A DNA stretch of 64,000 bases. Source: Pycnopodia helianthoides. Lineage: Eukaryota; Echinodermata; Asteroidea; Forcipulatida; Asteriidae. The stretch is taken from positions 28,637,848 to 28,701,847 of the forward strand of contig CM063244.1 of assembly GCA_032158295.1 (NCBI GenBank), in the 5' to 3' direction. Numbering within the stretch: position 1 is the stretch's first letter; the number at the start of each line of letters is the position of its first letter. The notes beneath the pieces were generated by a model that was not told where the DNA came from, did not search any database, and worked only from the letters and a program-made list of their open reading frames with translations. The position numbers and the translations under genes are program-made. This document shows, piece after piece, positions 1 to 11,333 of this stretch.

Positions 1-205
1 GAGGGAAACATTGGCACATACATGTATGTCAGCCGAGAAATCGGATATTTCACAAGTTACGAACAAGTTTTAGTTTGTGCACGAGCATACATAATGTTAA
101 TAAGGATTCCTTGCTAGAATGGTGACCGTATGCGCAGAATTTCGCAGTAAGCAGAGCCATGAAAAATTGGCCCCCATATTTATGGCCCAATAGACCTTAT
201 ATGAA

Positions 206-371
206 CTGGGGTCGATTTCACAAAACTCTTCCTAACTTAGGACTAGTCCTAGGCAATGCTAAGAGATAGGACTAGTCCTAAGTACTGGTCCTAACTTAGG
301 ACTAGTCCTATCTCTTAGCATTGCCTAGGACTAGTCCTAAGTTAGGAAGAGTTTTGTGAAATCGACCCCAG
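206..371. repeat. M2 hairpin element, copy 1
   Basis: Near-perfect palindrome of about 166 bp. The arms begin CTGGGGTCGATTTCAC and contain TTAGGACTAGTCC steps. A second copy lies at 37856-38051. Probably a nonautonomous foldback element. Confidence 0.8.
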
Positions 372-552
372 ATGTCATAATGCCGCCATCTTAGAGGTAA
401 AACGATCAAACAATGGAAGGCGAATCTTTGTACATGTGGCAAACAGGATGGGCCAATGAGCAACTTTCTTTTGGCCTCTAGCTTTCTTTTTTCCTCTATC
501 ATTTTACAAAACAAATCTGTCAGTTTTGTAGAAGCAACCAGTTGCATCTGGA

Positions 553-800
553 CCCAATCTCACAAAGCCTGTAAGCAGACATATTCTGCTTACTGAGCGG
601 CCCTTAGCATGGTTTCTATTTAAAAAAACCACTGCTTACAAAAGGGCCAATTTCACAAAGCCTGTAAGCAGACATTTTCTGCTTAGTGAGCAGGGCTTCT
701 ATTTCATAAACACTGTTTCTATTTCATAACCACTGCTTACAAGGGGACAATTTCACAAAACCTGTAAGCAGACATTTTCTGCTTACTGAGTGGACCTTAT
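553..800. repeat. Three tandem units of about 95 bp
   Basis: Units start near 553, 644 and 744 with CAATTTCACAAAGCCTGTAA and contain TCTGCTTACTGAGC. They resemble the outer part of the M1 long variant. Confidence 0.6.
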
Positions 801-870
801 AGCACGTTATCCGGAGGTTGTTGGTTCAAATTTCGCTCTAGGCAATTTTTCTTTGTTCAACCCCCAAACA
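790..870 (+). repeat. S1 tRNA-derived SINE fragment
   Basis: The B-box half (GGTTGTTGGTTCAAAT) is followed by the family tail TTTTTCTTTGTTCAACCCC. The A-box half is missing. Confidence 0.7.
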
Positions 871-1479
871 GTTTCTTTTTCAGAAACACTGCTAACCCTA
901 AGCAAAGCAAAAGGCACGTTAACTTGCAGGTGATGCAACAATGCAAATCCATTGTGATCGTGCACACGCGCTGTCAAATCCTCACTTAAGAAATACAATT
1001 TTGCTAGCACAACAATTTCCTTTATGAAAATGGGTCCTGACATGTTGGTTGAATCCCCTGATCAAAGCATTCATTTTTCTGAGTGCTTCATCTTATAAAC
1101 AAAGCCAGTCAATGCACTCCATCTTAGTGGCAGAGATTTGTGGGAAAGAAACAACGAACTGGCTTCAGAGCATATAGGGTAACCATCTGTTCAATACTGG
1201 ATAACATTGTCTTAAATTATAATATCCCATTTCTTGGCGGACTCATCTCGGCAGTGAAACAGTATCCGCGCCCAATAAATGAGTCTACTCATGACCTCTG
1301 ATGGTGTAATGGAGTATGAAACCAGGCACTTAGACTGCCCTGGTCAATCATTTGACCAGGATTCGGCACCTGTAAAAAACCACTTACACCTCGGGGAGAG
1401 CTGTGAATTGCAATCAGAAGAAGTATGAAGTCTATTTGTAAATTAGCGGCCAAGCTATGGGGAGCGGAATTTACACGTA
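871..1479. other. No gene or named repeat seen
   Basis: Both strands were read. The open frames here are short, lack splice context and show no domain. Confidence 0.5.
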
Positions 1480-1740
1480 ACTCTTCACGTGGAATGCACA
1501 TCAACGGTTTTACAGAATAAGACATTTGCAAGTTAGATTTGTTGCACAATGCTGGCACAATGACTTGCTTAGTCACAAGTTAACGCTTAAATTTGATCTC
1601 TATATCAACAGCTTTCTATGTCAAATTGTTTGGGGCAAGTTTTTTGTTTAGCAACCTCCAGATCGTAAAACCTGGTGTCTGCTGTCTCTTACATAACTAT
1701 GCAAAAGCTTGCCCTGAATCATGTGACATAGCAAATGCAA
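1480..1740. repeat. R1 dispersed repeat
   Basis: Contains a TTTGCAAGTTAGATTTG-like core and GCAAAAGCTTGCCCTGAATC. Related segments occur at 39480-39720, 53715-53930 and 62530-62820. Confidence 0.5.
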
Positions 1741-1874
1741 ATGTCGATATAGACTTGACTAATGTTTTGAATGTACTTTTACTTGTACTCGGTTAGTACT
1801 GGTACTTGTACTCAAGTACTACTTGTACTACAAGTATAGGATGTTTGAAGATTTTCATGGTGTGGAAAGTAAGA

Positions 1875-2128
1875 AGTAACTATAACTAGCAAACTTGCGG
1901 GTACAGCTATGTGTAAATCTCTTTTGTGAGGAGTGTTGGCTCTGAAAAGAAGCCGGTGTGGTCTCAACGTTTTGAGCAGTACACACTGCTCGTCTGCATT
2001 TCTTCTGAAGTAGAGCAAAGGATACTGTTAGTAACGTCGAGACCACACCAGCTCTTTGCAGAGCCAACACTCCTCCTAAAAGAGACTTATACGTGGTTGT
2101 ACCTGCAAGTTTACTAGTTATAGTTACT
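1875..2128. mobile_element. Foldback element with AGTAACTATAACTAG ends
   Basis: The terminal inverted repeats AGTAACTATAACTAGCAAAC and its mirror end at 2128. Inner arms GGAGTGTTGGCTCTG and GGTGTGGTCTC also mirror. Fragments of the same arms recur at 19660-19740 and 62185-62235. Confidence 0.75.
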
Positions 2129-2302
2129 AGTTTTGAAGGTACTCTTGGTTAGCACTTGTACTCGTACTCATACTTGAGTACTACTCAAGTAATCCTCAAG
2201 TAACCTGTTGAAGGTACTCTAACTTGAATTTGTACTCGGTTAGCACTTGTACTTGTACTCAAGTACCCAAGTACCTGTCTTTCTTAAAACTTCTTACGCA
2301 AA

Positions 2303-2676
2303 CCTTCGGCAGAGTGTGGGTTCGAGTCCCGGTCGTGACACTTGTGTCCTTTAAGCAAGACACTTAACCATTATTGCTTCGTCCTTCGGATGGGACGTAA
2401 AGCCGTTGGTCCCGTGTGTTGTGTAATGCACGTAAAAGAACCCAGTTACACTTATCGCTAAGAGAAGGGGTTCGCCCCGGTGTTCCTGGTTTGATTGGCT
2501 GCATATTGCGCCACAGCACCTTGTAAACCATTACTCCGTGCTATGTAAAGGAACAGGTCTAATACTTCAAAAGTAGCTCCACAATATACCTTGCAAGAAA
2601 AATACTGAGCGCTTTGATACGCCCATTGGACGTGATAAAGCGCTATAAAGAACTGTGTATTTATTTATTTATTTAA
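2303..2676 (+). mobile_element. S2 tRNA-derived SINE with ATTT tail
   Basis: Starts at the B box (GTGGGTTCGAGTCCCGG), followed by the family body (CTTCGTCCTTCGGATGGGAC, AAAGAACCCAGTTACACTTA, GCGCTATAAAGAACTG) and a (TATT)n 3' tail. The A-box part is missing. Confidence 0.8.
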
Positions 2677-3130
2677 ACCTGTACTTGGTTATCACTTGTA
2701 CTTTGACTTGTACTTGAGTACTATTTTGAAGGTGTACTCTTACTCATACATGTATTTGTTTAGCACTTTGTGTATGAGTACTTCTCAAGTAATTTTTGGA
2801 AGGTACTCTTTCTTGAGCCTGTACTCAGTTAGCACTTGTACCCGTCTTTCTTAAAACTTCTCGTACTCAATCCTGTACTTGGTTACCACTTATACTTTTA
2901 CTTGTACTCTAGTACTCTCTTGAAGGTACTCGTACTAGTACCTGTACTTCTACATCTACATCTATGCTGGTACTCGTCAACGCCTTTCAGCAACTAAACG
3001 GGGGGTTAACAAAGTACTCACAGTCACGTTCTCGTTACTCATCTTTCAATAAGTAACGGTGATTTGTGGCATCTTCAGATGCTATTTTTCTGACTTCGGC
3101 AGCATGTCAGATAGAAACAACAGTGAGCTT

Positions 3131-3433
3131 TCAGATTGAAACTATAATTTTGATTAAATCCTGTACTCTGTCTTCTAAAGAGAAATTACATTTCAGTTTT
3201 CCTTGTCTTTGAAACAGAAGGTCTACCCATGATTGGAGCCACAAACTTTGGGCAAGGATCTTCAGTCCTCGATGCAAGAATGTCAAACCTGAATTGCTTC
3301 TTGGTGAACCCTGGAGGACCTTACTGGAGTTGACTACGTGGGCCAGTGCGTTGGCGAATGGAAATGACTCTAGATTGAAACAGCAGCACAAGGACTGCAA
3401 TAATTTGTTTGGATGGATTCCAAGTGACAAGCA
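3131..3433 (-). CDS. Possible 3'-terminal coding exon, unidentified
   Basis: A minus-strand frame of 100 residues plus stop, open from a weak acceptor (ccaatgcttag|TGC). The translation looks like a helical protein rather than repeat noise: FPFANALAHVVNSSKVLQG, LTFLHRGLKILAQSLWLQSW, VDLLFQRQGK, LEDRVQDLIKIIVSI. No ATG starts it, so it would be a last exon. I recognise no family and found no upstream exon that must join it. It could also be a chance frame. Confidence 0.3.
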   Translation of the reverse strand, partial: CLSLGIHPNKLLQSLCCCFNLESFPFANALAHVVNSSKVLQGSPRSNSGLTFLHRGLKILAQSLWLQSWVDLLFQRQGKLKCNFSLEDRVQDLIKIIVSI

Positions 3434-4124
3434 CTAAGCATTGGTTCTATCACGCACATACGCACCACCATAATTTGTGTATCAGTGAGAAAATACATCA
3501 CTTGATTAAGTGTACATAAAGGTAAGACAAACATATGTTTTACTAGGTTGATAAATTACCTGTAGTGACAGAACACTACCATAATCTCCCAAAACAAGTT
3601 TTTACATAAAACCTACCCCGAGTAAAAAAGTATTTTGAGAGATTTCAGGTGTGTTCGTTTCAGTTATACAACTAAAATAAGGCTGGAATGTACCTATAAA
3701 CTCCGTGAATAAGTTTTGAAGCTTTGCATGGTTTACAAAGTGAGAAATAAACACACTAGTTTAAAAGAACCTATTTAACCCTTACCCACCCCAATCCTCC
3801 CCACTTTGCTGCCATGACGTATTCCGAAGGACTGGGACCAGTAGGCCAAAATAGCCTAAAGGGCCAAGTCGTCACTCGAGGCATTTTACAGGCAACCAGT
3901 GCCAGGCAATCGCCAAGAAGAAACAGCATTCACATTTGAATGTTCACATATTTTTCTTGGGAATCATAAGAAAATGTTTGGAAAAATTACTTGTGTGCTA
4001 CCAAAGTGGTCCTGTAGCATGCACTGCAGTTGGTTGCCTCCAAGTTGCCTGTAAAAGTTGCCTGTATAACGAGGCCCCAACAAGTTCTTACCACTGGGTC
4101 AGGCACTCTAATTCTATCTTAAGT
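3434..4124. other. No gene or named repeat seen
   Basis: AT-rich sequence with only short open frames. No splice-flanked coding segment recognised. Confidence 0.5.
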
Positions 4125-4545
4125 CGTATGGGGTTGAACAAAGAAAAATTGACTAGAGCGGGATTTGAACCAACGACCTCCGGATTAACGTACCGGCGCT
4201 CTACCAACTGAGCTATCTAGCCCTATATGTTGGCGGTCTCCCTATTTTGTCATTATCTTTGTTCGGGGGTGCCAGTCAGAAGCCATACAACCGCTAACTG
4301 CCGTGTAGCCAGGGATCACACACAAGTTTACGATACAACCTGGGAAGCAGCAGCCACGGGATCACCTTGAGGGGATGCAACTTTTTTGATTTAAATGTCA
4401 AGTAATGAACCACAAGGGAAACTGACTGGGTAAATTTCAAATAGTATGGGGTTGAACAAAGAAAAATTGACTAGAGCGGGATTTGACCAATGACCTCCGG
4501 ATTAACGTACCGGCTCTCTACCAACTGAGCTATCTAGCCCTATCT
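4125..4545 (-). mobile_element. Two S1 SINE copies in tandem
   Basis: Both contain the reversed tRNA-like core (A box TAGCTCAGTTGGTAGAGC, B box GGTTCAAATCCC). Between them lies the family body with GGAGACCGCCAA and CCACAAGGGAAACTGACTGG. The second copy has lost one base in the B box. Confidence 0.8.
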
Positions 4546-4689
4546 TAAGTCCAAACAATTTGGTGTGAAGTGACATAGCAGTAGAGGATGTGGGAGGATT
4601 GAGGTCATCTGTGGGCAAGCGGGCCTCTGGAGACGAGGTTAAAAGAAGAAATGTGAACTGTGTTTCTTATTAGCGATTGCCTGGAACTG

Positions 4690-4858
4690 GTTGCCTGTAA
4701 ATTCAGGCCCATAATTACACTGAGGTCTTTGATGCCCTGGTCTTGTCCTAGCTGCCCCTGCAAAAGTTGCCCATGAACTTTTTGCAATGGAAGTGCCCCT
4801 GGCAAAATTAAAATGGCCTCGCCCTCTCAAAGACGAAACTTCTGGCCTGTTCAGCTTA
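4690..4858 (-). repeat. M3 element
   Basis: About 165 bp with TGGAAGTGCCC, GCAAAATTAAAATGGCC and AAGACGAAACTTC. Same family as 11176-11333 and 35588-35756. Confidence 0.6.
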
Positions 4859-5376
4859 GCCCTTATAGTCATGATCCCTGTCTCTCACACAATGCCAATA
4901 ATATATTATCATTCTATGCAAGAGGCACCAGACTTTCTCCTTACAACCTCAGTTTGTTACAATGATTTGAATGGAGGAAAATCAGTTGAGTTAAACATGA
5001 CACTCGCACACACTGTAATGTACACTCTGGTCTTCTCTAGGCAACTGAAGCTGGAACAAGACACTGTTTCAGCAATTATTTTACTTTTAGTACGTATGAA
5101 AGAGTTATACCACTGGTGTGTGTGCACGCAAGGTCGGTTTCATAGGGCATTTTGTTCCCGGTGTGTGTGTCTAACCATACAGTAAAATCAACATGGGATG
5201 ATGATGGAAGATGATTCAAAAGAGGGCGCTATTAGATGAAATTTCTACACAATTGGCCGTACAGTGGACAGAATCTCCGCGGAGGGGAGGGGGGGGGGAC
5301 ACACCAGAATCTCCAGCCACACTGGCACGACCCCACCCAGTTATTCATGGTCGGCTAGTTTAGCTTCACTCATGCA
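4859..5376. other. No gene seen
   Basis: A 132-codon frame starts inside the M3 element and runs to 5185. It lacks a domain and is probably chance. A short G run lies near 5290. Confidence 0.4.
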
Positions 5377-5634
5377 AGTACACCAGCCACAGTGGCTATT
5401 GGTCTGGTAAACTAAGTACACCAGCCACAGTGGCTATTGGTCTGGTAAACTAAGTACACCAGCCACAGTGGCTATTGGTTGGTAAACTAAGTACACCAGC
5501 CACAGTGGCTATTGGTCTGGTAAACTAAGTACACCAGCCACAGTGGCTATTGGTCTGGTAAACTAAGTACACCAGCCACAGTGGCTATTGGTCTGGTAAA
5601 CTATACACCAGCCAGTGGCTATTGGTCGGTAACT
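5377..5634. repeat. 38-bp minisatellite, about 6.5 units
   Basis: Exact unit AGTACACCAGCCACAGTGGC plus TATTGGTCTGGTAAACTA. The last unit and a half (5600-5634) show several single-base losses. Confidence 0.9.
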
Positions 5635-5808
5635 AAGTGTATATTATAAGAGGACAGACTACAAAGTTATCTTCCTGACCTTACGTCAGGAATACTCTAG
5701 CAGGGTGGCAACACCTCATCAAAGAGGGATGCTTTTCCATCATGGATAAAAAGAATCACATTTTGCACAATTTTTCATTACTTTATGATTTGTTTTCTTT
5801 GTATCTAG

Positions 5809-5894
5809 ACCCTGGGCCTCTATCCCAACCCACAGTCAAGACCCTGATGGAGGACGTGGTGCTGATGAACTCAAGACACTTATTACAAGATAAG
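5809..5894 (+). CDS. Orphan internal exon of an unidentified gene
   Basis: 86 nt between a good acceptor (tgttttctttgtatctag|) and donor (AAG|gtaaga). The frame that ends in phase 0 is fully open and encodes 28 residues, PGPLSQPTVKTLMEDVVLMN then SRHLLQDK, after a split codon ending in AC. The base composition and C/G-ending codons differ from the AT-rich surroundings, which supports coding. I do not recognise the protein. Its phase-0 donor would fit the phase-0 acceptor of the WD40 exon at 52805, which would make FHIT nested on the other strand, but a 47-kb intron with no other exon makes this only a possibility. It may equally belong to a gene that starts left of the window. Confidence 0.55.
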
Positions 5895-5924
5895 GTAAGA
5901 TATTTTGTTTGTCTGCATCATAAC

Positions 5925-5984
5925 AAATATGGCATCCAGAAATATGGCATCCAGAAATATGGCATCCAGAAATATGGCATCCAT
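5925..5984. repeat. 15-bp tandem repeat, four units
   Basis: AAATATGGCATCCAG repeated four times, 30 bp after the donor of the orphan exon. Confidence 0.9.
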
Positions 5985-6290
5985 TGGCATTAAATTACAT
6001 AAGTGGACAATTGAAAACACTAATATTTACAGTCAATACAATTACATTTACAATTCAAGAAAGATACAACCATCACTATTAACAACCAATGTGGAGTAAG
6101 CATTTTAAGGTTGGATAAACAGAACTGCAGATTAACGCTTAGCTGAGGAATTTAGCATGTAAGTAGACACTTGGGAACAAAAGATTGCCTAAACTGGGTG
6201 CAGTTTGTTGTGGTACATGGATCCTGATGCCAGAAGGGTTTAAAATAAAGAGGAGGTTGGTTGCATCACTCTTCATTTTGCTCTACAGGG

Positions 6291-6634
6291 CTAGAATTTG
6301 GGGGGAAAACCCACTAGACCGCAGGGCTTGTAGCTAAAAATATTTACTGGACCAGAATTTTGAGTACAAGACCAGAATTGAAGTGAGAAGAAAAAAGCCT
6401 AAACGGGTTAATATTTGAACTGTTTGAATTTGAAAAAGCACTAAGAAGATTTATCTCTTTTGTATATTATGGGTATGTAGTCTTTGATAATCAACAGAAT
6501 TGTTTTTATCAGACTGAAAGTCAACATTTGAACACAAACACAAGACTGCCGGACTTGTCCAGTCATGAGTTTACTGGCCCGATGCTAAAATCACTGGCCT
6601 CGGGCCTGCGGTCCGGTGTCAAATTCGAGCCCTG
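6291..6634. mobile_element. M4 element with CAGGGCT-GAATTTG ends
   Basis: The ends CAGGGCTAGAATTTG and CAAATTCGAGCCCTG mirror each other. The body has GACCGCAGGGCTTGTAGCTA and CCAGTCATGAGTTTACTGGC. Relatives at 37472-37850 and 51972-52640. Confidence 0.7.
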
Positions 6635-6649
6635 CTCTAACTTCGGGTT

Positions 6650-6725
6650 TTACAGCCTGGAATTTCATCTTTGAGAGAGCAAGGCCTTATTAATTTTGCA
6701 AAGAGCACTTTCACTGGAAAGTCTT
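6650..6725 (+). repeat. M3 element fragment
   Basis: CCTGGAATTTCATCTTTGAG followed by GCAAAGAGCACTTTC, one end of the M3 family. Confidence 0.6.
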
Positions 6726-8730
6726 AACCAACCAGTCTGTCATTGAGTAATTTGAGTACCAGCCTCTCACCAAGGTATTTTAGATGTCAATGCAATGGGT
6801 CGGTAGTCATTCAAAACTAAAACTTCTTTCCCCTTAGGACCGGAATTATCTTAGTAGTGTTCCACATTTTTGGAATTGTACCTCTATCTAAGGTTATTTG
6901 AAAAATGCTTTTGAAAGCAGTTGACAGTTGATGACTGCAATTGTTTAAAACAAGGTTTGCAATAGGCCCCTGAGGCCATATTTACATCTAGGCATGAAAA
7001 CCCCCCCCCCCCTGAACATCAATACATTAATGTTAACGATGTCACAACTAGAGCTATTCTTGAGAGTTTCTTGCAGTCAAAGTTGTTTCCCTGGGTAAAA
7101 TCATGTGCATCAAATCTACAGTAAAAATTGTTTAACTCATTTGCGAGATCCTATTTGCATTTAATCTGTTGTTTGTTTGGTTTATAACCTGCAAGTGTTT
7201 TGCACAGCTTGCCAGGCAACTTGTGAGTTGTTCAGTTTGAAGTTCCATTCCAGTCGTATTCTGTAGTCTGTTTAACTTGTCAATTACCTTCTCTTTGTAG
7301 TTCCTTTACTCGATCTGACAGCCCACCTGTGAATGCTTTCCTCTTCAATTTGTGCCAAACCCATGATTATAATTGGGGTACACTTGTTTAATGGAAAGTG
7401 GTACTTTTGTGTTGACAAAAAAAGTTGATGTAAATCAGTAACAATTGAATCAACGGCGTTGGCCGGGTCAATGAATACGCTCCAATCTGTGTAACCCTAG
7501 CTTTTCCATGGACTCATTAGACCATGCAGATTTACTTTTGTAGTTGGTTTTGATCTCTTTAAAGTTGGCTGCAGTAGAATATTTTTGTGTCAGAGTTTCC
7601 AAGTTGTGGACATACCTTTGCTTTGTAAGCTGAAGGCACGTTTCCAAAGCAAAGATCATTTGTGTAGGCTTGTTGACATACTGATGGTATGATGTTAAAA
7701 CCAGGTCGAGTTTGCAGTGATTGAAATCACCTATCACAAATTTAGCCGAGTCCGGTGAAACTGTTTCAAGCTTGTGCATTCTTGAGGCAGTTAGCCCTCG
7801 ATTGAATGTAAGCATCCATGATGATGATCTGATCCAACTCCAGGGTAGATAGTAAGGTTGGAGTGCTATTGTTAGCAACTCATAATGTAGACACCCAGTT
7901 ATTGCACCAACCTTGGTTAATGTACAAACACAATTCTCCACCTTTAGGTTTTTCCAGATTTAAGGGTCCTGTCCCCTCTAACGAGATCAAAGTTCTGTTG
8001 TTCTACAGCACTGTCTGGAGTTCTGTTGTTCTACAGCACTGTCTGGGATATTTAAGTTGAGCCAAGTCTCTGTGAAACTCAAGATACAAGCCTCATGATA
8101 CTCATGCAAGTATCGCGTGCAGGCAGTAATTTCATCAATTTCATTTGATAAAGAACGAACATTACCAAATAAAATGGTTGTAAGAGACAGGTTTGTTTGA
8201 TGAGCTCTATAGTACATCTTCGTACGCCTCCTCGCTTTCCTATTTTCCTTGGTTTAACTCAGCTTGGGGAGTTAATTCCTTTTCTGGTTTATGGATGATG
8301 GTTGGAGGTTAAGCAGTGCTTACCTTGTGTAACAGCAAGTTGTCGAGGCAACAGTACAGGCACAAACACTAATCAAAAAATGTGAAAACAGCAATAAAAT
8401 GGAGAAGACAAAGATCACATGTTTTTTACACACAACATCAAACATGATTAAAATACTTTTAAAAACCTGAAATGTCCAAAAAGATGACATAAAGGAGATA
8501 AAAGTCGGATAAGAATAGCCAAGGGTGGTCGCTACTGTGAAGCGCCCTCTATAGAACGAGACATGTGGCGTAACTGTCATCCTGCCTGACGCAGGCGCAA
8601 GTTGTAGTCGATCAATTATAAGATGATGATCGGACGAACTAGACAATTGGATTGAATGAACTACTTTAAGCACCTCCGTTGTAAAAGTTACTTTTTGGAT
8701 AAATAAATGTTCACAGATTGGTGTCACATG
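6720..8730 (-). mobile_element. Decayed non-LTR retrotransposon (LINE) with endonuclease and partial reverse transcriptase
   Basis: Minus-strand fragments of one LINE polyprotein broken by stops and frameshifts. In order 5' to 3': a 5' part at about 8320-8727; endonuclease motifs near 8217-7987 (GNVRSLSNEIDEI, ACILSFTETWLN) and 7760-7700 (FVIGDFNHCKLD); a linker to about 7250; and the start of the reverse transcriptase near 6900-6770 (IPKMWNTTKIIPV, NDYRPIALTS). The catalytic YxDD part is absent. The motif order is that of jockey/CR1-like LINEs. Nonfunctional. Confidence 0.8.
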
Positions 8731-9593
8731 GTATAAAGATGGTCATAACTTCCCATCAATTTGTTTAGTCTTAAGCGATATATAGTCTGGGGAAATCAAG
8801 TAAAACAATTATTAGTTTTGAATTCCATGAGTCTGAAGCTCCGATGTTTAACAAATAGTGAAAATAGAGTTTTTCACAGTTTTCTTATGACTCGGATGCC
8901 CGATTGAGCCTAAACTTTCACAGGTTTGTTACTTTAATACGTAGGGTCACAGGGAGTGCGGATACTGGTCATTGACAATGACCAATGTTGTCTGCAAGCT
9001 TTTAAGACCAAAACCCAATGGGAATAAGCATTGCAAAATCAACTTGGTACGAAACACACACATGACACACTTTCTGAATATCAGTTGTTGACCTTTTTGT
9101 TCTCACCTCCCCATGTTTCTCAGCCAGCCGACTACTTCACGGCAGGAGGCAGGATTTTTCCCCCCTCTTTTAATCAATCTGGATTCAACCCTAAATTATA
9201 TTTAAGAGGATTAATCAACATTAAAAACACCCTCAGGCAAATAATCAATCACTAACGTCATTAGTATTGATTCGGTACAAAAAGTTTTATTACAGTTCTA
9301 CAAAAAAACACACCATCCCTTCAAAATATATATATAGTATACACACATCTGTTCTTTTAGGAATCATAGAACCATAAAAATTCTAAAATTTACATTTAGA
9401 TTCAATTCTTTAAAAATGACATCATCGATATGAAGCATGAAGGGCTGAGCCCTCAACTAGACAGTGCACAACATTCAATCTAATAACATGCATTGTGTTT
9501 TTGTCACAACCATATGGTTATGGCAGTTTTTTCCAAAATGACATATTGTTATGAACTGGTCAATATTATATTGTCACCTCTGAGCCACGAGTT
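8731..9593. other. No gene seen; degraded repeat end near 8880-9005
   Basis: 8880-9005 (GACTCGGATGCCCGATTGAG, TTTCACAGGTTTGTTACTTT) resembles the right ends of the TTAA-flanked families. The rest is AT-rich with no coding signal. Confidence 0.4.
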
Positions 9594-9840
9594 GTGTGGT
9601 TCCAAATCGGCATTGATTCTTTAGATGCTCGCTTAAAGAGGCAGCCCACTGCACACAGTAAACAGGTTTTGACAGGAATCATGTTCGCTCAGCCTTTCTG
9701 TGACCCCAGTTTGAACCCAAGACCAGAGCCTTGTTGCATGTGGATTGGGTTTTATGGTCACAACCTGATTGAATGGGTTCTTCTCTTGTTTTTGAGTTTT
9801 TCCTCCCACATCTAAAACTGAGCATTTCTTCATCATCTTC
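9594..9840 (+). repeat. S3 SINE fragment
   Basis: Matches the S3 body: TGCATGTGGATTGGGTT and CTAAAACTGAGCATTTCTTC, then CATCATCTTCTCTGCACAGG. The same body is at 27485-27640 and, reversed, at 35930-36130. Confidence 0.6.
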
Positions 9841-11029
9841 TCTGCACAGGTATTTTTAATTTTTTTGTTTATTCTTTCAAAAAATCAAAAACAAATACAT
9901 GTTAATGATATAAAGTATAGTAGTATAGCATTATATACTTATATTAGCGTATAGGTGAAGAGCGTTAGAGAACACTATTTTCTTTTTCTTTTGCAGCAGA
10001 AAATCTATTAAAAGTGTTTTTCTTTTTTCTTTTTTTTCTTTTTTGTTTGTTTGGAGAGGTTGAATGGTGCTGGAAAATCAGGTGGGCCGCTGAGGAAAAA
10101 CTGGATACCCCAAGACTTTCCACAAAGCAAGCCCTTCTGACCTTCCACGACCAACCAACCAGCCCCAAAAGATAAACAATTTTATTTTATTTTATTTTAT
10201 TTTTTTTTTTTTTTTTGGGGGGGGGGGTCCAGCGGTCTTCCTCATAAAGGCATACGCAGGTGCGAGCGGAAACCCTATGCTTTAAGTTTTGTATTAACCA
10301 TTAAATGATCTATGAAATTATATTTAATGGGTCTCTATATCTCAAGTAATACAATTATTTTGAGAAAATCTGCTCAGGTATCGGGTCAGAGCGATAGTTG
10401 CTTTTGAGGGTCCCTTGGTTTTATTATCATAACAGCCCTGTTCCATACCTAACTGGGTTGTTGAACGAAATGCTCAAAGACTAATTTGTCCATCGCTTTT
10501 TACAAATGTTTTTACTGTTGCTTGTGCTGATCTCCATTTAACTGTTTTCTCTGTGGTCTGTTTTTGAAAGATTTGCATCGACTGTGTAATTTTGCTTTTA
10601 AAATTTTTGTATGAAATGTGTAACTAGCGCTTTTATATTCATCAACTGTTTTTTTTTTTTGCTTTTTACTTACTGTAACACTGTGCATTTCAGCTTTCAG
10701 GCTGCAAGATGGTGAAAATAAACCAATAATAATAATAATAGAAAGATGCCCACATCTTCACTTGATCCATGTCTAGTTGACGATGGTTGGGTGTTTTTTA
10801 CTGACCGAAACCCACCCTTGCTAAATAAAAGCAGGCATTATCTATTCACTTTCAAATAGTGTGTCAAAGTTCAAACTGTCTTAAATTATAACTATCCCTG
10901 CTCATCAGGCCTTTAGCAAGGCACTAAAACCATCTCAACTCCTAAGGAGTATGCAGCACCAGCAACCAAACAGGCACACATGTTACAAATGATTCATTCA
11001 TATCAACAGTGTCCACCCTCGCAGATACC
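9841..11029. other. No gene seen; T-run then G-run near 10180-10227
   Basis: TTTTA repeats pass into an uninterrupted T run and then about 11 G. The rest is AT-rich without splice-flanked frames. A short (AAT)n run lies at about 10725. Confidence 0.5.
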
Positions 11030-11165
11030 GGTACGCTCTTGGTTGATGAGAAGCAATAACTAACTTAGTGCCTTGTCCAGCGACACAAGTGCCATGACTG
11101 GGATTCGAACCCACACTACAACAGAATGACTCAGACACAAGACATTGAGTCTGAATGGATGCTAT
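11030..11165 (-). mobile_element. S2-type SINE fragment
   Basis: Reversed B box (GGATTCGAACCCACAC) with ACACAAGTGCCATGAC next to it, as in other reversed S2 copies. Confidence 0.6.
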
Positions 11166-11175
11166 ACGCTACATC

Positions 11176-11333
11176 AGGCCTGGAATTAAACAGAGACCAT
11201 GGCCTCTGTTGCCCTGGTCTCAGCCTTGGCGCCCCTTCAAAAGTTTCCCATAGACTTTAAGACTTTGCAATGGAAGTGCCCTTTGCAAAATAAAAATTGC
11301 CGTTCCCCCCTCAAAGATGAAATTCCAGGCCTG
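11176..11333 (-). mobile_element. M3 element with both ends
   Basis: The ends CAGGCCTGGAATT and AATTCCAGGCCTG mirror each other. The body has TGGCCTCTGTTGCCCTGGTC and GGAAGTGCCCTTTGCAAAAT. Best-delimited copy of the family. Confidence 0.75.

Larger units (their letters stand above)
1741..2960. repeat. Degenerate TACTTGTACTC field
   Basis: Many irregular copies of ACTTGTACTC, GTTAGCACTTG and TCAAGTACT spread over about 1.2 kb, interrupted by the foldback element at 1875-2128 and the SINE at 2303-2676. It looks like an old simple-sequence field that took later insertions. Confidence 0.7.

Noticed and set aside
4787..5185. 132-residue frame with a possible exon near 5040-5088
   Set aside because: It begins in an M3 element; the inner exon candidate is short, with no phase partner.
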